NCBI GenBank assembly: GCA_040384645.1
Contig: JAZKIX010000074.1
Coordinates: 1 to 47,884, forward strand
From: JAZKIX01 sp040384645
GTDB taxonomy: Bacteria > Pseudomonadota > Gammaproteobacteria > Burkholderiales > Burkholderiaceae_D
DNA length: 47,884 bases
Direction: 5' to 3'
Position 1 is the stretch's first letter; each line of letters begins with the position of its first letter. Both the position numbers and the translations under genes were made by a program. Under the pieces are notes generated by a model that was not told the origin of the DNA, did no database searches, and saw nothing but the letters and a program-made list of their open reading frames with translations. Below are positions 40,901 through 47,748 of this stretch, one piece after another.

Positions 40901-41988
40901 TCGACCGCAGCGCCTTGCGTGCGCGTCCTTGCCTCAGCGAACCACTTCTCGAAATAGCTGCAAACGTGGCTGCCACGCCACTGGAACAAACGGTGATGGC
41001 AGTCTGGCGCGCGGTATTAGGCATCAGTGTGTTGACGCCGCAAGACGATTTCTTTGCTTTGGGTGGCAAATCCCTGCAAGCCATCCAGGTCGCCAGTCGC
41101 CTGGGCATTGCCTTGCAACGTGAAGTTTCTGTGTCGGCGCTGTTCCGCCACCCTAGCGTTGCCGCCCTGGCGCAAGCGCTCGGGACGCTCGCCGGTCATG
41201 CACCGCCGCCCGCTGCAGCCGGGGCCGAGTTTGCACCGCTGCTGACAATCCAGCCCGGCACCGGCCCGGCCCTGTTTTGCATTCATCCGGCCGAAGGCTT
41301 GGCCTGGTGTTATCTGGGACTGGTGGCGCAATTGCCGCAGTTACCGATCTACGGCTTGCAGGCGCGTGGCTTGACCGGTGCCGCGCCGGACGATATCGAT
41401 GCGCTGGTAGTCGATTACGTCGACTTGGTGCGCAGCGCCCAGCCGCAGGGGCCGTACCGCCTGCTCGGCTGGTCGTCCGGCGGCGGCGTGGCGCACGCGA
41501 TGGCGGTGCAATTGCGCGCCGCCGGTGAAGCCGTGTCGTTGCTGGCAATGATGGATGCGTATCCGAGCGATATCTGGCAAGGCAAACCGCCGCCGCAAGA
41601 ACGTGACGCATTGGTAGCGCTGCTCGACGTGATTGGCGCTTCCGACCTGGACTCCGACGGCAAGCCTTTGCCGCGCGAAGCAATCCTGGCGCGCTTTCGC
41701 CAACCCGGCAGCACGCTGGCTGGCGCCGACGAGGCGCATCTGGCGCGCATGACGGCGATGGCCTTGCATACCATGCAGATTTATCGTGGACTCAAGCACC
41801 AGTTGTTCGATGGCGACCTGCTGTTTTTCCATGCGCAAAGGCGCGCCGCCGATGCACCCGATTGGCTGGGCTGGACGCCATATGTCGGCGGCAAGATGGA
41901 ACGCATCGACATCGACAGCACCCATTCGACCATGAGCCGGACCGCGCCGCTGGCGCATATTGGAAGGATGTTGGCGCAGAGGTTGTAG
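37948..41988 (+). CDS. Non-ribosomal peptide synthetase, single module C-A-T-TE (EntF-like)
   Basis: A 1346-residue siderophore synthetase. Condensation domain (about 15-440) with VHHIALDGFGYT, intact HHxxxDG. Adenylation domain (about 475-980) with IYTSGSTGRPNGV, LNTYGPTEATVICTT and PRNGNGKIDR. Carrier domain (about 1005-1070) with FFALGGKSLQAIQ. Thioesterase (about 1095-1346) with LLGWSSGGGVAHAM, the Ser of GxSxG near 1175, and a terminal His in DSTHSTMSR. By alignment to GrsA the ten specificity residues read D-A-E-D-I-G-T-V-I-K. This is not the serine code of E. coli EntF (DVWHFSLVDK); acidic E and D at the third and fourth positions suggest a basic amino acid. One base separates it from entB. 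I see no MbtH-like gene nearby. Confidence 0.93.
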   Translation: MGAIPSHKELDAPPEKLALSAAQTGIWLGQQFDPGSPAYWTAEAVELSGVLDAVAFETALRQAVRECDALHQRYTSDGNEVWQTLQRQIAWPLAWRDFSQAEQPMAAAQAWMQADGLQRADLEHGPLFASALLQLDSERTLWFLRVHHIALDGFGYTLLTQRVADLYSARVKGSIPPAPRNNALAPVVEEDQAYRLSVACARDRDFWCAHLDGAAPPTLLAPPQPVAHGVRRQRGDLPAAALAQWQAAAALAGVDWTAWIIAVVAAWLQRSTGAAELTLGLPVMARLGSVALAVPCMAMNIVPLRLKIDTASSLTELARLVSSELRRLRPHQRYRYEQLKHDLGNFGTVGTISGQRRLFGAVINLMPFDRPLQFGALTAATHPVSAGPVEDLAINIAPRSDAIRLDLEANPDAYDAATLATHRTTLLAALDALTRQPDQPLQQVLGRFESTKELGKQSNNSLVLPALLSGGALPVTAQSVLSAMQAHARAMPDRIALEQDGIALSYSALLKAVQILAARLRQQGVVEGSRVVLLLPRAPNTMVALLATMWAGAAYVPLDPDGPALRIAAVLADATPGLVICMRAHAALVNHAVPLLCLDEFDGDDLPSDLPPDLTPMSEPLAVAGDAVAYVIYTSGSTGRPNGVMVGRDALAHFVVGATGRYGVTANDRVLQFAPLHFDASVEEIFLSLCAGATLILRNDAMLESLPRFLATCAQLQISLLDLPTAFWHELAFCIEQNQAALPTSVRLVIIGGEAALAERVARWRASVASHVVLLNTYGPTEATVICTTAQLAGPDAIEWEGDAVPIGQPLVGVDIAVVDADLRPVAIGDVGELCLIGGGLARGYLGRATLTAQRFVTLPALASQPRAYRTGDRVSLGSDGQLRYLGRLDDELKLSGHRIDPLEIEAALMLFPGLREAAVVAQTMTGGAGSNGAQLQRLVAFIVADGAPSSAVLRSFLMDRLPAAAVPGSYILEQRLPRNGNGKIDRSALRARPCLSEPLLEIAANVAATPLEQTVMAVWRAVLGISVLTPQDDFFALGGKSLQAIQVASRLGIALQREVSVSALFRHPSVAALAQALGTLAGHAPPPAAAGAEFAPLLTIQPGTGPALFCIHPAEGLAWCYLGLVAQLPQLPIYGLQARGLTGAAPDDIDALVVDYVDLVRSAQPQGPYRLLGWSSGGGVAHAMAVQLRAAGEAVSLLAMMDAYPSDIWQGKPPPQERDALVALLDVIGASDLDSDGKPLPREAILARFRQPGSTLAGADEAHLARMTAMALHTMQIYRGLKHQLFDGDLLFFHAQRRAADAPDWLGWTPYVGGKMERIDIDSTHSTMSRTAPLAHIGRMLAQRL

Positions 41989-42051
41989 GTGGCAATAACG
42001 CCAAGGCTGTTCATTATTTCAATAAGACGCCAGTGCATACGAAATGCGTGA

Positions 42052-42074
42052 GTAGGGTGCGCCGTGCGCACCAC
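42052..42074. repeat. GTAGGGTGCGC palindrome, copy 3
   Basis: GTAGGGTGCGCCGTGCGCAC, a short palindrome of the family at 25191 and 28471, after the NRPS stop codon. It may help end the transcript. Confidence 0.55.
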
Positions 42075-42162
42075 AGTTGACCGTGCTAATGGTAGGTCGC
42101 GCGGCCTCGGTAGTCTCACCCTTACGAACAATTAACAGCCCTGCTATCAAACAACAAATAAT

Positions 42163-42240
42163 GGGGGTATATGCCAAAAACATGCCTTACCCGCACGTTT
42201 TAATTGGCTTAAATTTAATACTGCCACCAGTATATTTTCC
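42163..42240 (+). repeat. Dispersed ~78-bp repeat, copy G
   Basis: GGGGGTATATGCCAAAAACA at the start, CCCGCACGTTTTAATTGG core, and TAATACTGCCACCAGTATAT with TTTCC at the end. It lies inside the siderophore gene order, between the NRPS and the siderophore-interacting protein. Confidence 0.88.
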
Positions 42241-42281
42241 GTAAAAACAAGCCCCCAAGCACCTTTCCGAAGGATTTTTTC

Positions 42282-43139
42282 ATGTCATCACCCTCTCCAA
42301 AACGCACGCCGCCACGCTTGCTGGGGGTATTGCGCACCGAACAACTGACGCCGCATATGCGCCGCATTACGCTGGGCGGTGCGGCGCTGGCCGGTTTTCC
42401 GTCCGATAGCAATGGCGCCCATATCAAGCTGTTATTGCCGCTGGTCGGCCAGCGCGAACCGGTCTTGCCCACGCTCGGTCCCGATGGTCCGGTCTGGCCA
42501 CCTGCCGAGATAAGGCCGATTGCCCGCACCTATACGGTCGCTTGGTACGACGCTGATGCGGCTGAACTGGCGGTCGATTTTGTATTGCACGGCGACGATG
42601 GTCCCGCATCGCGCTGGGCCAATCATGCGGTGCCGGGCGATGCGATTGGGGTGGCGGGGCCGGGCGGTCCGGCGCGCTTTCAGCCGGATGCAGACAGGTT
42701 TTTGCTGCTGGGCGATCCTAGCGCCTGCGCGGCATTAGCGGCGGTGTTGGCAGCCTTGCCGACGTGGGCACTGGGCCATGCTTTTATCGAAGTGCCGCAG
42801 CGGGATGACATCTTGCCGCTGCCACATCCACCGGGGATCCAGTTGCATTGGTTGATAAGGCACGGGCAACGCGCCGGCAACAGCAGCCTTTTGCTCGATG
42901 CCGTGCGCCAACTCGATTGGCCGGACGGGAAGGTATCCGTCACGCTGGCCGGCGAAAGCAGTCAGGTGGTCGCGATCCGCAACTTTCTGTTGACACAACG
43001 GGACGTGCCGCGCAGCGCTTTATACGCCGTGCCGTACTGGAAGGACGAACACACCGAAGAGGCCTACCACGCCGAGCGCCACCGCATCATGGATGGTTTT
43101 GAGCAAGAATTTGAACAAGAGAGCGGGGCAGAAGCATGA
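42282..43139 (+). CDS. viuB: Siderophore-interacting protein (FAD-dependent ferric-siderophore reductase)
   Basis: A 285-residue SIP-family flavoprotein (ViuB/YqjH type) that releases iron from imported ferric siderophores by reduction with NAD(P)H. FAD-binding segment: RPIARTYTVAWYDADAAELA with the R-x-Y-T/S motif, and GDDGPASRWANHAVPGDAIG. NAD(P)H-binding part: FLLLGDPSACAALAAVLAAL. C-terminal signature: AVPYWKDEHTEEAYHAERHR. An AAGGA lies upstream of the ATG. It overlaps entA by ATGA. With no Fes-type esterase in the window, reduction is the probable release route for the siderophore made here. Confidence 0.93.
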   Translation: MSSPSPKRTPPRLLGVLRTEQLTPHMRRITLGGAALAGFPSDSNGAHIKLLLPLVGQREPVLPTLGPDGPVWPPAEIRPIARTYTVAWYDADAAELAVDFVLHGDDGPASRWANHAVPGDAIGVAGPGGPARFQPDADRFLLLGDPSACAALAAVLAALPTWALGHAFIEVPQRDDILPLPHPPGIQLHWLIRHGQRAGNSSLLLDAVRQLDWPDGKVSVTLAGESSQVVAIRNFLLTQRDVPRSALYAVPYWKDEHTEEAYHAERHRIMDGFEQEFEQESGAEA

Positions 43140-43924
43140 CAAATAACGTGATGGAATTCCAAGGCAAGGTGGCCTTGGTCACTGGCGCCGCGCAAGGGAT
43201 CGGCGCCGCCGTGGCGCAGGCACTGGCAGCCGGGGGCGCGACGCTGGCCGTATTGGATCTGCAGCCCGAAGCGATACAGGCGATGGCGGCCAGCTTGCGT
43301 ACATCAGGCGCCGATGCGCTCGGTCTGACAGTCGATGTCGCCGACAGCGCTGCCGTCAATGCCGCCGTGATGCAGGTCGAACAAAGTCTGGGGCCGATTG
43401 ATATCCTGGTCAATGCGGCTGGTATTTTGCATCTCGGCCCCGTCCTCGAATTGAACGATAGCGATTGGGAACGCACTTTCGCAGTCAATGTCGGCGGCGT
43501 ATTTCGCCTGTGCCGCGCCGTGGCGGCGCAGATGGTGCTGCGCCGGCGCGGCGTGATGATTACCGTGGCATCCAACGCATCGACCGTGCCGCGCCAGCAG
43601 ATGGCGGCCTACGCCGCTTCAAAAGCGGCCTCGACCCAATTTACCCGATGCCTCGGCCTGGAATTGGCTGTCCACGGCATCCGCTGCAATGTGGTCTCGC
43701 CCGGCTCCACCGATACCGCCATGCAGCGCCAGTTATGGACCAGCCCGGACAGTGCGCAAGCGGTGATCGGCGGCGCGCTCGATAGCTTCCGGCTCGGTAT
43801 TCCGCTGGGACGCATCGCCGATGCCGCCGACATCGCCGACGCTGTGTGCTTCCTCGCCTCCGACCGCGCACGCCACATCACGATGCACGACTTGCGGGTC
43901 GATGGCGGCGCCGGTTTGGGGTAA
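43136..43924 (+). CDS. entA: 2,3-dihydro-2,3-dihydroxybenzoate dehydrogenase
   Basis: Short-chain dehydrogenase giving 2,3-dihydroxybenzoate and NADH from the product of EntB. 262 residues. Rossmann motif VTGAAQGIGAAVAQAL; NAAGI in the usual NNAG place; active-site Ser in ITVASNAST and the Tyr/Lys pair in MAAYAASKAASTQFTR; PGSTDTAMQ after. Its place after the siderophore reductase in the ent region distinguishes it from generic SDRs. The start overlaps the previous stop (ATGA). Together with entC and entB it completes the DHB pathway. Confidence 0.92.
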   Translation: MTNNVMEFQGKVALVTGAAQGIGAAVAQALAAGGATLAVLDLQPEAIQAMAASLRTSGADALGLTVDVADSAAVNAAVMQVEQSLGPIDILVNAAGILHLGPVLELNDSDWERTFAVNVGGVFRLCRAVAAQMVLRRRGVMITVASNASTVPRQQMAAYAASKAASTQFTRCLGLELAVHGIRCNVVSPGSTDTAMQRQLWTSPDSAQAVIGGALDSFRLGIPLGRIADAADIADAVCFLASDRARHITMHDLRVDGGAGLG

Positions 43925-44079
43925 GAGCGGATGCGATTGCATTGTTGTTCGGAGCGCTGGGCGAGGTACGGCCTATTCGGCGCGAATGCAGTCCCGGTAC
44001 GGGGTCGGGTGGGGATTTTAAGAAACTATTTTTGATATATTCACTGTGCCCATTGGGTGCCAACGGTGCCGAAACTGTC

Positions 44080-44637
44080 CTATGGCAGTCGGCCTGCAGC
44101 CTTGAGATCGGCGATGAATTTGCTTGCATATACTTCAGGAGACACAGCCGTCTCGCCTTGCGGCCCGCTCAGGTAGTAAAGGCGTTCGAAACCGTTGGTA
44201 GGGATGACGTAAGACGTGATGCCATTTTGTAATTTGTAGCGCAAGTCAACGTACTGCGCTTTGAGACTGATGGTGTATTGCCCTTTCACTTCTGACGAGT
44301 CGATGCTCAATATGACGGCCGTTTCCGCGTCGGTTGTGGTGGCATGAATCGCCAGCTTCTCGCCTACAGAGTGTTTGAGGGTCTTGTCGTTGACGTTGAT
44401 AGGTTTTTTCTTGGCGGCCAACAGTTTTGGCCGTAGCTGCGAGGAGAACTCTTGCGTGACACTGTCAGTGAGCTTGTTGAAGCCAACCGTATCGATATTA
44501 GGATCGACATATAGTGCCGTGAGAATTAAAACCCGGTTTGTCTTGCGTGCCACCAGCTCGTTAGATGTGTCTGTTGTCGAGCAACCGGGAAGTAGGCAGA
44601 TTGCGGCCAGTGCAAAGGTGCAGAGCAGATTGTTCAA
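44080..44637 (-). CDS. Predicted lipoprotein, unknown function
   Basis: A 185-residue lipoprotein: LLCTFALAAICLLPGC gives a signal and the lipobox LPGC near residue 19; the following Ser-Thr-Thr fits an outer-membrane lipoprotein. The mature domain has alternating strands and helices (RVLILTALYVDPNIDTVGFN; EKLAIHATTTDAETAVILSI; KGQYTISLKAQYVDLRYKL). No family is recognised. It is transcribed on its own, convergent with entA, and does not look like part of the siderophore unit. Confidence 0.75.
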   Translation of the reverse strand: MNNLLCTFALAAICLLPGCSTTDTSNELVARKTNRVLILTALYVDPNIDTVGFNKLTDSVTQEFSSQLRPKLLAAKKKPINVNDKTLKHSVGEKLAIHATTTDAETAVILSIDSSEVKGQYTISLKAQYVDLRYKLQNGITSYVIPTNGFERLYYLSGPQGETAVSPEVYASKFIADLKAAGRLP

Positions 44638-44891
44638 AAGAATGTCCTTGGGTTTTTAAAGTGTTTAACGTGAGATAACTTGCTGTTCGCGAGTATGCCT
44701 ACTGCGCTGTTTTTCTAGTAATTTACTTACTTCCTACAGCAGCCGTCACCTTAACTCGTTGCCGACTGATATGTAATCTGATGGCGTAACGTCATACGAA
44801 CAAGCCGTTTAGCTTAGGAAAACATTCCCAGCCATTCTCAATTTGTTGACGTAAGCTTTGGCGGGATAAATAGTTATTAACAATCATCGGT
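44638..44891. other. Intergenic, no gene seen
   Basis: A/T-rich bases ahead of the lipoprotein gene, presumably its promoter. I see no repeat or hairpin of note until copy H starts at 44892. Confidence 0.4.
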
Positions 44892-44972
44892 GTGGGAGTA
44901 TAAGGGTTTTTATTCCATTACCCGCACGTTTCTATTGGGCTTAAAAAAATACACCACTCAGTATGTATTTGA
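44892..44972 (+). repeat. Dispersed ~78-bp repeat, copy H (degenerate 5' part)
   Basis: GTGGGAGTATAAGGG at the start, TACCCGCACGTTTCTATTGG core and AATACACCACTCAGTATGTA at the end. The core is kept while the 5' part has drifted. It lies 55 bases beyond the phosphopantetheinyl transferase stop codon. Confidence 0.78.
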
Positions 44973-45026
44973 TGCTTTGTTCATTCAGTGGTGATGTGCA
45001 GCTGCAGATCTGGCTTTTTACTCATT

Positions 45027-45728
45027 TCAAGTAGCCAAATTTCTCGCCGGCGACCCTAAAGCGAGTGCCGCTGCATAACCATCCGGTGCTGCAATTTGCC
45101 ACGCGCGCGTGGCCGCCTCAGGCTGGCCAAGAAATTTAAGGGTGAACTCGGGATCGTCCGTATGAACCGTCATCGCTAGTGCAGACAGGTGTTCCGCGAT
45201 GCCATAGCCCCATGCTTTCAAGACTGCTTCCTTGCCGGTCCAGAGTGCATAAAAAGCTGCGGGGGCATGTTGGCAATAGGCGCATTCGTCGGGATTGAAG
45301 ACTGTTTTTGCCAATTCGGCCAGATCGCACGCCGTGTCTATTTTTTCTATGTCGATGCCAACTGGAAGCGTGTCTGAAATCGCGAGCAGTGCGTGATCGC
45401 CGGCATGCGACACATTGAAGAACGGTCCACTCGTCAGCGCCGGTTTGCCCTTGCTGCCCATTGTCAACTGAATCGCTTGTGGCGCCAGCGCCAGTCTTTG
45501 CGCCAACAAACTGCGTAGTGCCGCGCGGGTCGTGGCGAAGCGGACTCTGTCTGGATGCTGGCGATATTGCAGGCAATGTACAACCTCGTCCTGCGTCAGT
45601 AGAGTCAGCGTAAGCGTGGATAAAGGAGCATCCAGCGCCAGGTCGAGCCGCCAGATTGCAAGCCGCGACGGCACGCCGGACGGCAAAGGAAGTGCGTGCA
45701 AGCGGAATTCTGAATTTTTACCGGGCAT
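45027..45728 (-). CDS. 4'-phosphopantetheinyl transferase (Sfp/EntD type)
   Basis: Transfers phosphopantetheine from CoA to carrier-domain serines; it should activate EntB and the NRPS carrier domains. 233 residues, the Sfp-type length. Motifs: GSKGKPALTSGPFFNVSHAG, LPVGIDIEKI (Mg-binding Asp-x-Glu) and FYALWTGKEAVLKAWGYGI with the W-x-x-K-E-A core. It is the only such gene in the window. It is ~1 kb from entA but on the opposite strand with a lipoprotein gene between, so it is not part of the ent operon and may also serve other synthases. Confidence 0.9.
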   Translation of the reverse strand: MPGKNSEFRLHALPLPSGVPSRLAIWRLDLALDAPLSTLTLTLLTQDEVVHCLQYRQHPDRVRFATTRAALRSLLAQRLALAPQAIQLTMGSKGKPALTSGPFFNVSHAGDHALLAISDTLPVGIDIEKIDTACDLAELAKTVFNPDECAYCQHAPAAFYALWTGKEAVLKAWGYGIAEHLSALAMTVHTDDPEFTLKFLGQPEAATRAWQIAAPDGYAAALALGSPARNLAT

Positions 45729-45791
45729 TGCCTATTACAAAAGAAATTAAGAGGGAAAATGCGGCCAACCCGAAATGTTCTCGGCCCAAAA

Positions 45792-45821
45792 CAAAAACGC
45801 GCCAGCTTTGGGCTGACGCGG
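45792..45821 (-). terminator. Intrinsic terminator of tmRNA
   Basis: On the minus strand CGCGTCAGC, loop CCAAA, GCTGGCGCG, then TTTTTGTTTT: a nine-pair stem and U-run 17 bases after the tmRNA CCA end. Confidence 0.85.
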
Positions 45822-45837
45822 TTTGTGTGGTTTTTAA

Positions 45838-46198
45838 TGGTGGAGACGGCGGGAATCGAACCCGCGTCCAGAAGCACTCTACAGACAGTTCTACATACTT
45901 AGCGCTGCCATTTAATTTAATCCATACGACGCGGACGCGCACGCTGCGGATGGACGAGTTACCTATTATTTAACAACTGACCAAGTAGCCCGATCTGTTG
46001 CGATTCCCTGTGAATGACTCTACTACTGTTGCCAGCCCACCCCAGGGAAGAGATGGTGTAGAGCTAGACAGCGATTAAGCTGCTAGTGCGTACGAGTTAT
46101 CGTTTGCAGTTATAAATTTCTGATTGTATTTACGAGGTAGTCAGGCCTCGGTATGCCCTGCGCTGCTTTGCAACCCCTGTCGAAACCAGGTCGTCCCC
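45838..46198 (-). ncRNA. ssrA: Transfer-messenger RNA (tmRNA)
   Basis: Rescues stalled ribosomes and tags their products for proteolysis. The minus strand begins GGGGACGACCTGGTTTCGAC and ends in GGACGCGGGTTCGATTCCCG, CCGTCTCCACCA: the tRNA-like T arm and CCA end. About 361 nucleotides. The internal message at 46107-46075 reads GCA AAC GAT AAC TCG TAC GCA CTA GCA GCT TAA, encoding the tag ANDNSYALAA (with the charged alanine preceding), ending in the ALAA degron recognised by ClpXP. Pseudoknot-rich segments lie between. It is a single-molecule (not permuted) tmRNA. Confidence 0.96.
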
Positions 46199-46209
46199 AA
46201 ACAGAATTC

Positions 46210-46238
46210 CATTGTAGCGTAATGAATTGGCTTGTGCA
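46210..46238 (-). promoter_or_regulatory. Promoter of ssrA
   Basis: On the minus strand CTGCAC, a 17-base spacer and TACAAT, with the -10 twelve bases ahead of the tmRNA 5' end: a good sigma-70 arrangement. Confidence 0.6.
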
Positions 46239-46295
46239 GGATTGATTCGGGGCTTGGTCCAATTGGAGGATAGATTTAGTTGTTCAAGCTGCTTT

Positions 46296-46988
46296 TTATT
46301 TGTATGTTTTTTGGCTGCTTTGCAGCGCGATTTCACGAATTTTTTCAGATAATTGCAATGGATCGTTGACAAACAAATCTGCTTGCCAGGATTGCGGTTC
46401 GACCTCGCCGCCATAACCCCATCCGACTGCGATGGTAAACATTCCTGCCGCATGTCCCGCTTGGATATCGCGTAAATCATCGCCAACGTACCAGCACAGT
46501 TCCGGCGCTAGGTTGAGTCGTCTTGCCGCTTCAAATAACGGTTCTGGATGCGGCTTTGAATGCGGGGTTGTGTCACCAGAAATGACGCAGGCAGCCTGTT
46601 GCAGGCCGATCAGTTTGACCAAAGGGCCGGTCAGTCGCGCTGCCTTGTTTGTGACGATGCCCCAAGCAATCCCCATCGCTGACAAGGTGGAAAGTAATTC
46701 TAAAATGCCATCGAATATCACGCTATCAACTGCCAGCGCAGCTGCGTAGTTGTGTAAGAAAGCATGTCGCAATGCATCATAAGCAGCATCATCCGGGCCG
46801 ATTCCATAAGCAGCTTCAATCAAGCCGCGAGCGCCTGCAGATGCAACTGGGCGCAATACCGAATAAGGCGCAGGCGGCAAATTTTGCTCGATCCGCATTC
46901 GATTCACGGCAGCAGCTAAATCAGGAGCTGTATCGACGAGCGTTCCATCGAGATCGAATAATATGGCTCGCGGAAGAAAATAGGGCAT
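46296..46988 (-). CDS. gph: Phosphoglycolate phosphatase (HAD family)
   Basis: A 230-residue HAD hydrolase that removes 2-phosphoglycolate. Motif I is ILFDLDGTLVDTAPDLAAAV (nucleophile Asp, acid/base Asp), motif II GIVTNKA (Thr), motif III KPHPEPLFEA (Lys), motif IV WYVGDDLRDIQAGHAAGM. The four-helix cap (about 20-90) matches Gph. It lies 64 bases after ubiG on the same strand, a common betaproteobacterial pairing. Other HAD phosphatases cannot be excluded, but context supports gph. Confidence 0.9.
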   Translation of the reverse strand: MPYFLPRAILFDLDGTLVDTAPDLAAAVNRMRIEQNLPPAPYSVLRPVASAGARGLIEAAYGIGPDDAAYDALRHAFLHNYAAALAVDSVIFDGILELLSTLSAMGIAWGIVTNKAARLTGPLVKLIGLQQAACVISGDTTPHSKPHPEPLFEAARRLNLAPELCWYVGDDLRDIQAGHAAGMFTIAVGWGYGGEVEPQSWQADLFVNDPLQLSEKIREIALQSSQKTYK

Positions 46989-47052
46989 GTTGATTTGTGC
47001 GGAAAGTCGGTGTATTGGCGTAAATCAAAATTTGCACCAATATTTGTTGGAA

Positions 47053-47748
47053 TCAGTTTTGGCCGGTGCAGGCGATCATGTAGTTGACGCTCGTATCGTT
47101 ATTGAGCGAATACAGCTTCGTTATCGGATTAAAAGACATTCCGCGCATTTTATTAACGGTTAAGCCAGCATTGCGAACCAATTGCGACAACTCCGCAGGC
47201 GTAATGAATTTACCGTAATCGTGCGTGCCCTTAGGCAATAAGCGCAGTAAATATTCGGCGCCTAAAATTGCGAACAGATAAGACTTTGGATTGCGATTGA
47301 TCGTGGAAAAAAATATTGTTCCGCCAGGCTTTACCAGTGCTGCACAAGCGCTCACTATCGATCCTGGGTCGGGCACATGTTCCAACATTTCCATGCAGGT
47401 GACAATGTCGAAACTGTGCGGCTCTCTTGCCGCCATGGCTTCTGCCGCGATCAGTTCGTAATGGACTTTGACCCCGCTTTCCAAGCTATGCAAGTCGGCC
47501 ACTTTGAGAGCCTTTTCAGACAAATCTATGCCGGTGACATGGGCTCCTTTTTTTGCCATGGATTCTGACAAAATTCCACCGCCGCAACCGATATCGATGA
47601 TTTTTTTGCCAGACAAAGGCACGCAACCGTTAATCCATTCAAGGCGAAGTGGATTGATCTCATGCAAGGGCTTGAATTCGGAAGTGGGATCCCACCAACG
47701 ATGCGCGAGGTCACTAAATTTTTTAAGTTCTAAAGGGTCTGCATTCAT
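47053..47748 (-). CDS. ubiG: Ubiquinone biosynthesis O-methyltransferase
   Basis: SAM-dependent enzyme doing both O-methylations of ubiquinone synthesis at the membrane. 231 residues from the ATG at 47748 (MNADPLELKKFSDLAHRWWD), close to the 240 of E. coli; the frame is open 20 codons further but the family starts here. Motifs: KIIDIGCGGGILSESMAKKG (SAM site), VTGIDLSEKALKVA, DIVTCMEMLEHVPDP, FFSTINRNPKSYLFAI and HDYGKFITPAELSQLVRNAG. It is cotranscribed with gph. Confidence 0.95.
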   Translation of the reverse strand: MNADPLELKKFSDLAHRWWDPTSEFKPLHEINPLRLEWINGCVPLSGKKIIDIGCGGGILSESMAKKGAHVTGIDLSEKALKVADLHSLESGVKVHYELIAAEAMAAREPHSFDIVTCMEMLEHVPDPGSIVSACAALVKPGGTIFFSTINRNPKSYLFAILGAEYLLRLLPKGTHDYGKFITPAELSQLVRNAGLTVNKMRGMSFNPITKLYSLNNDTSVNYMIACTGQN

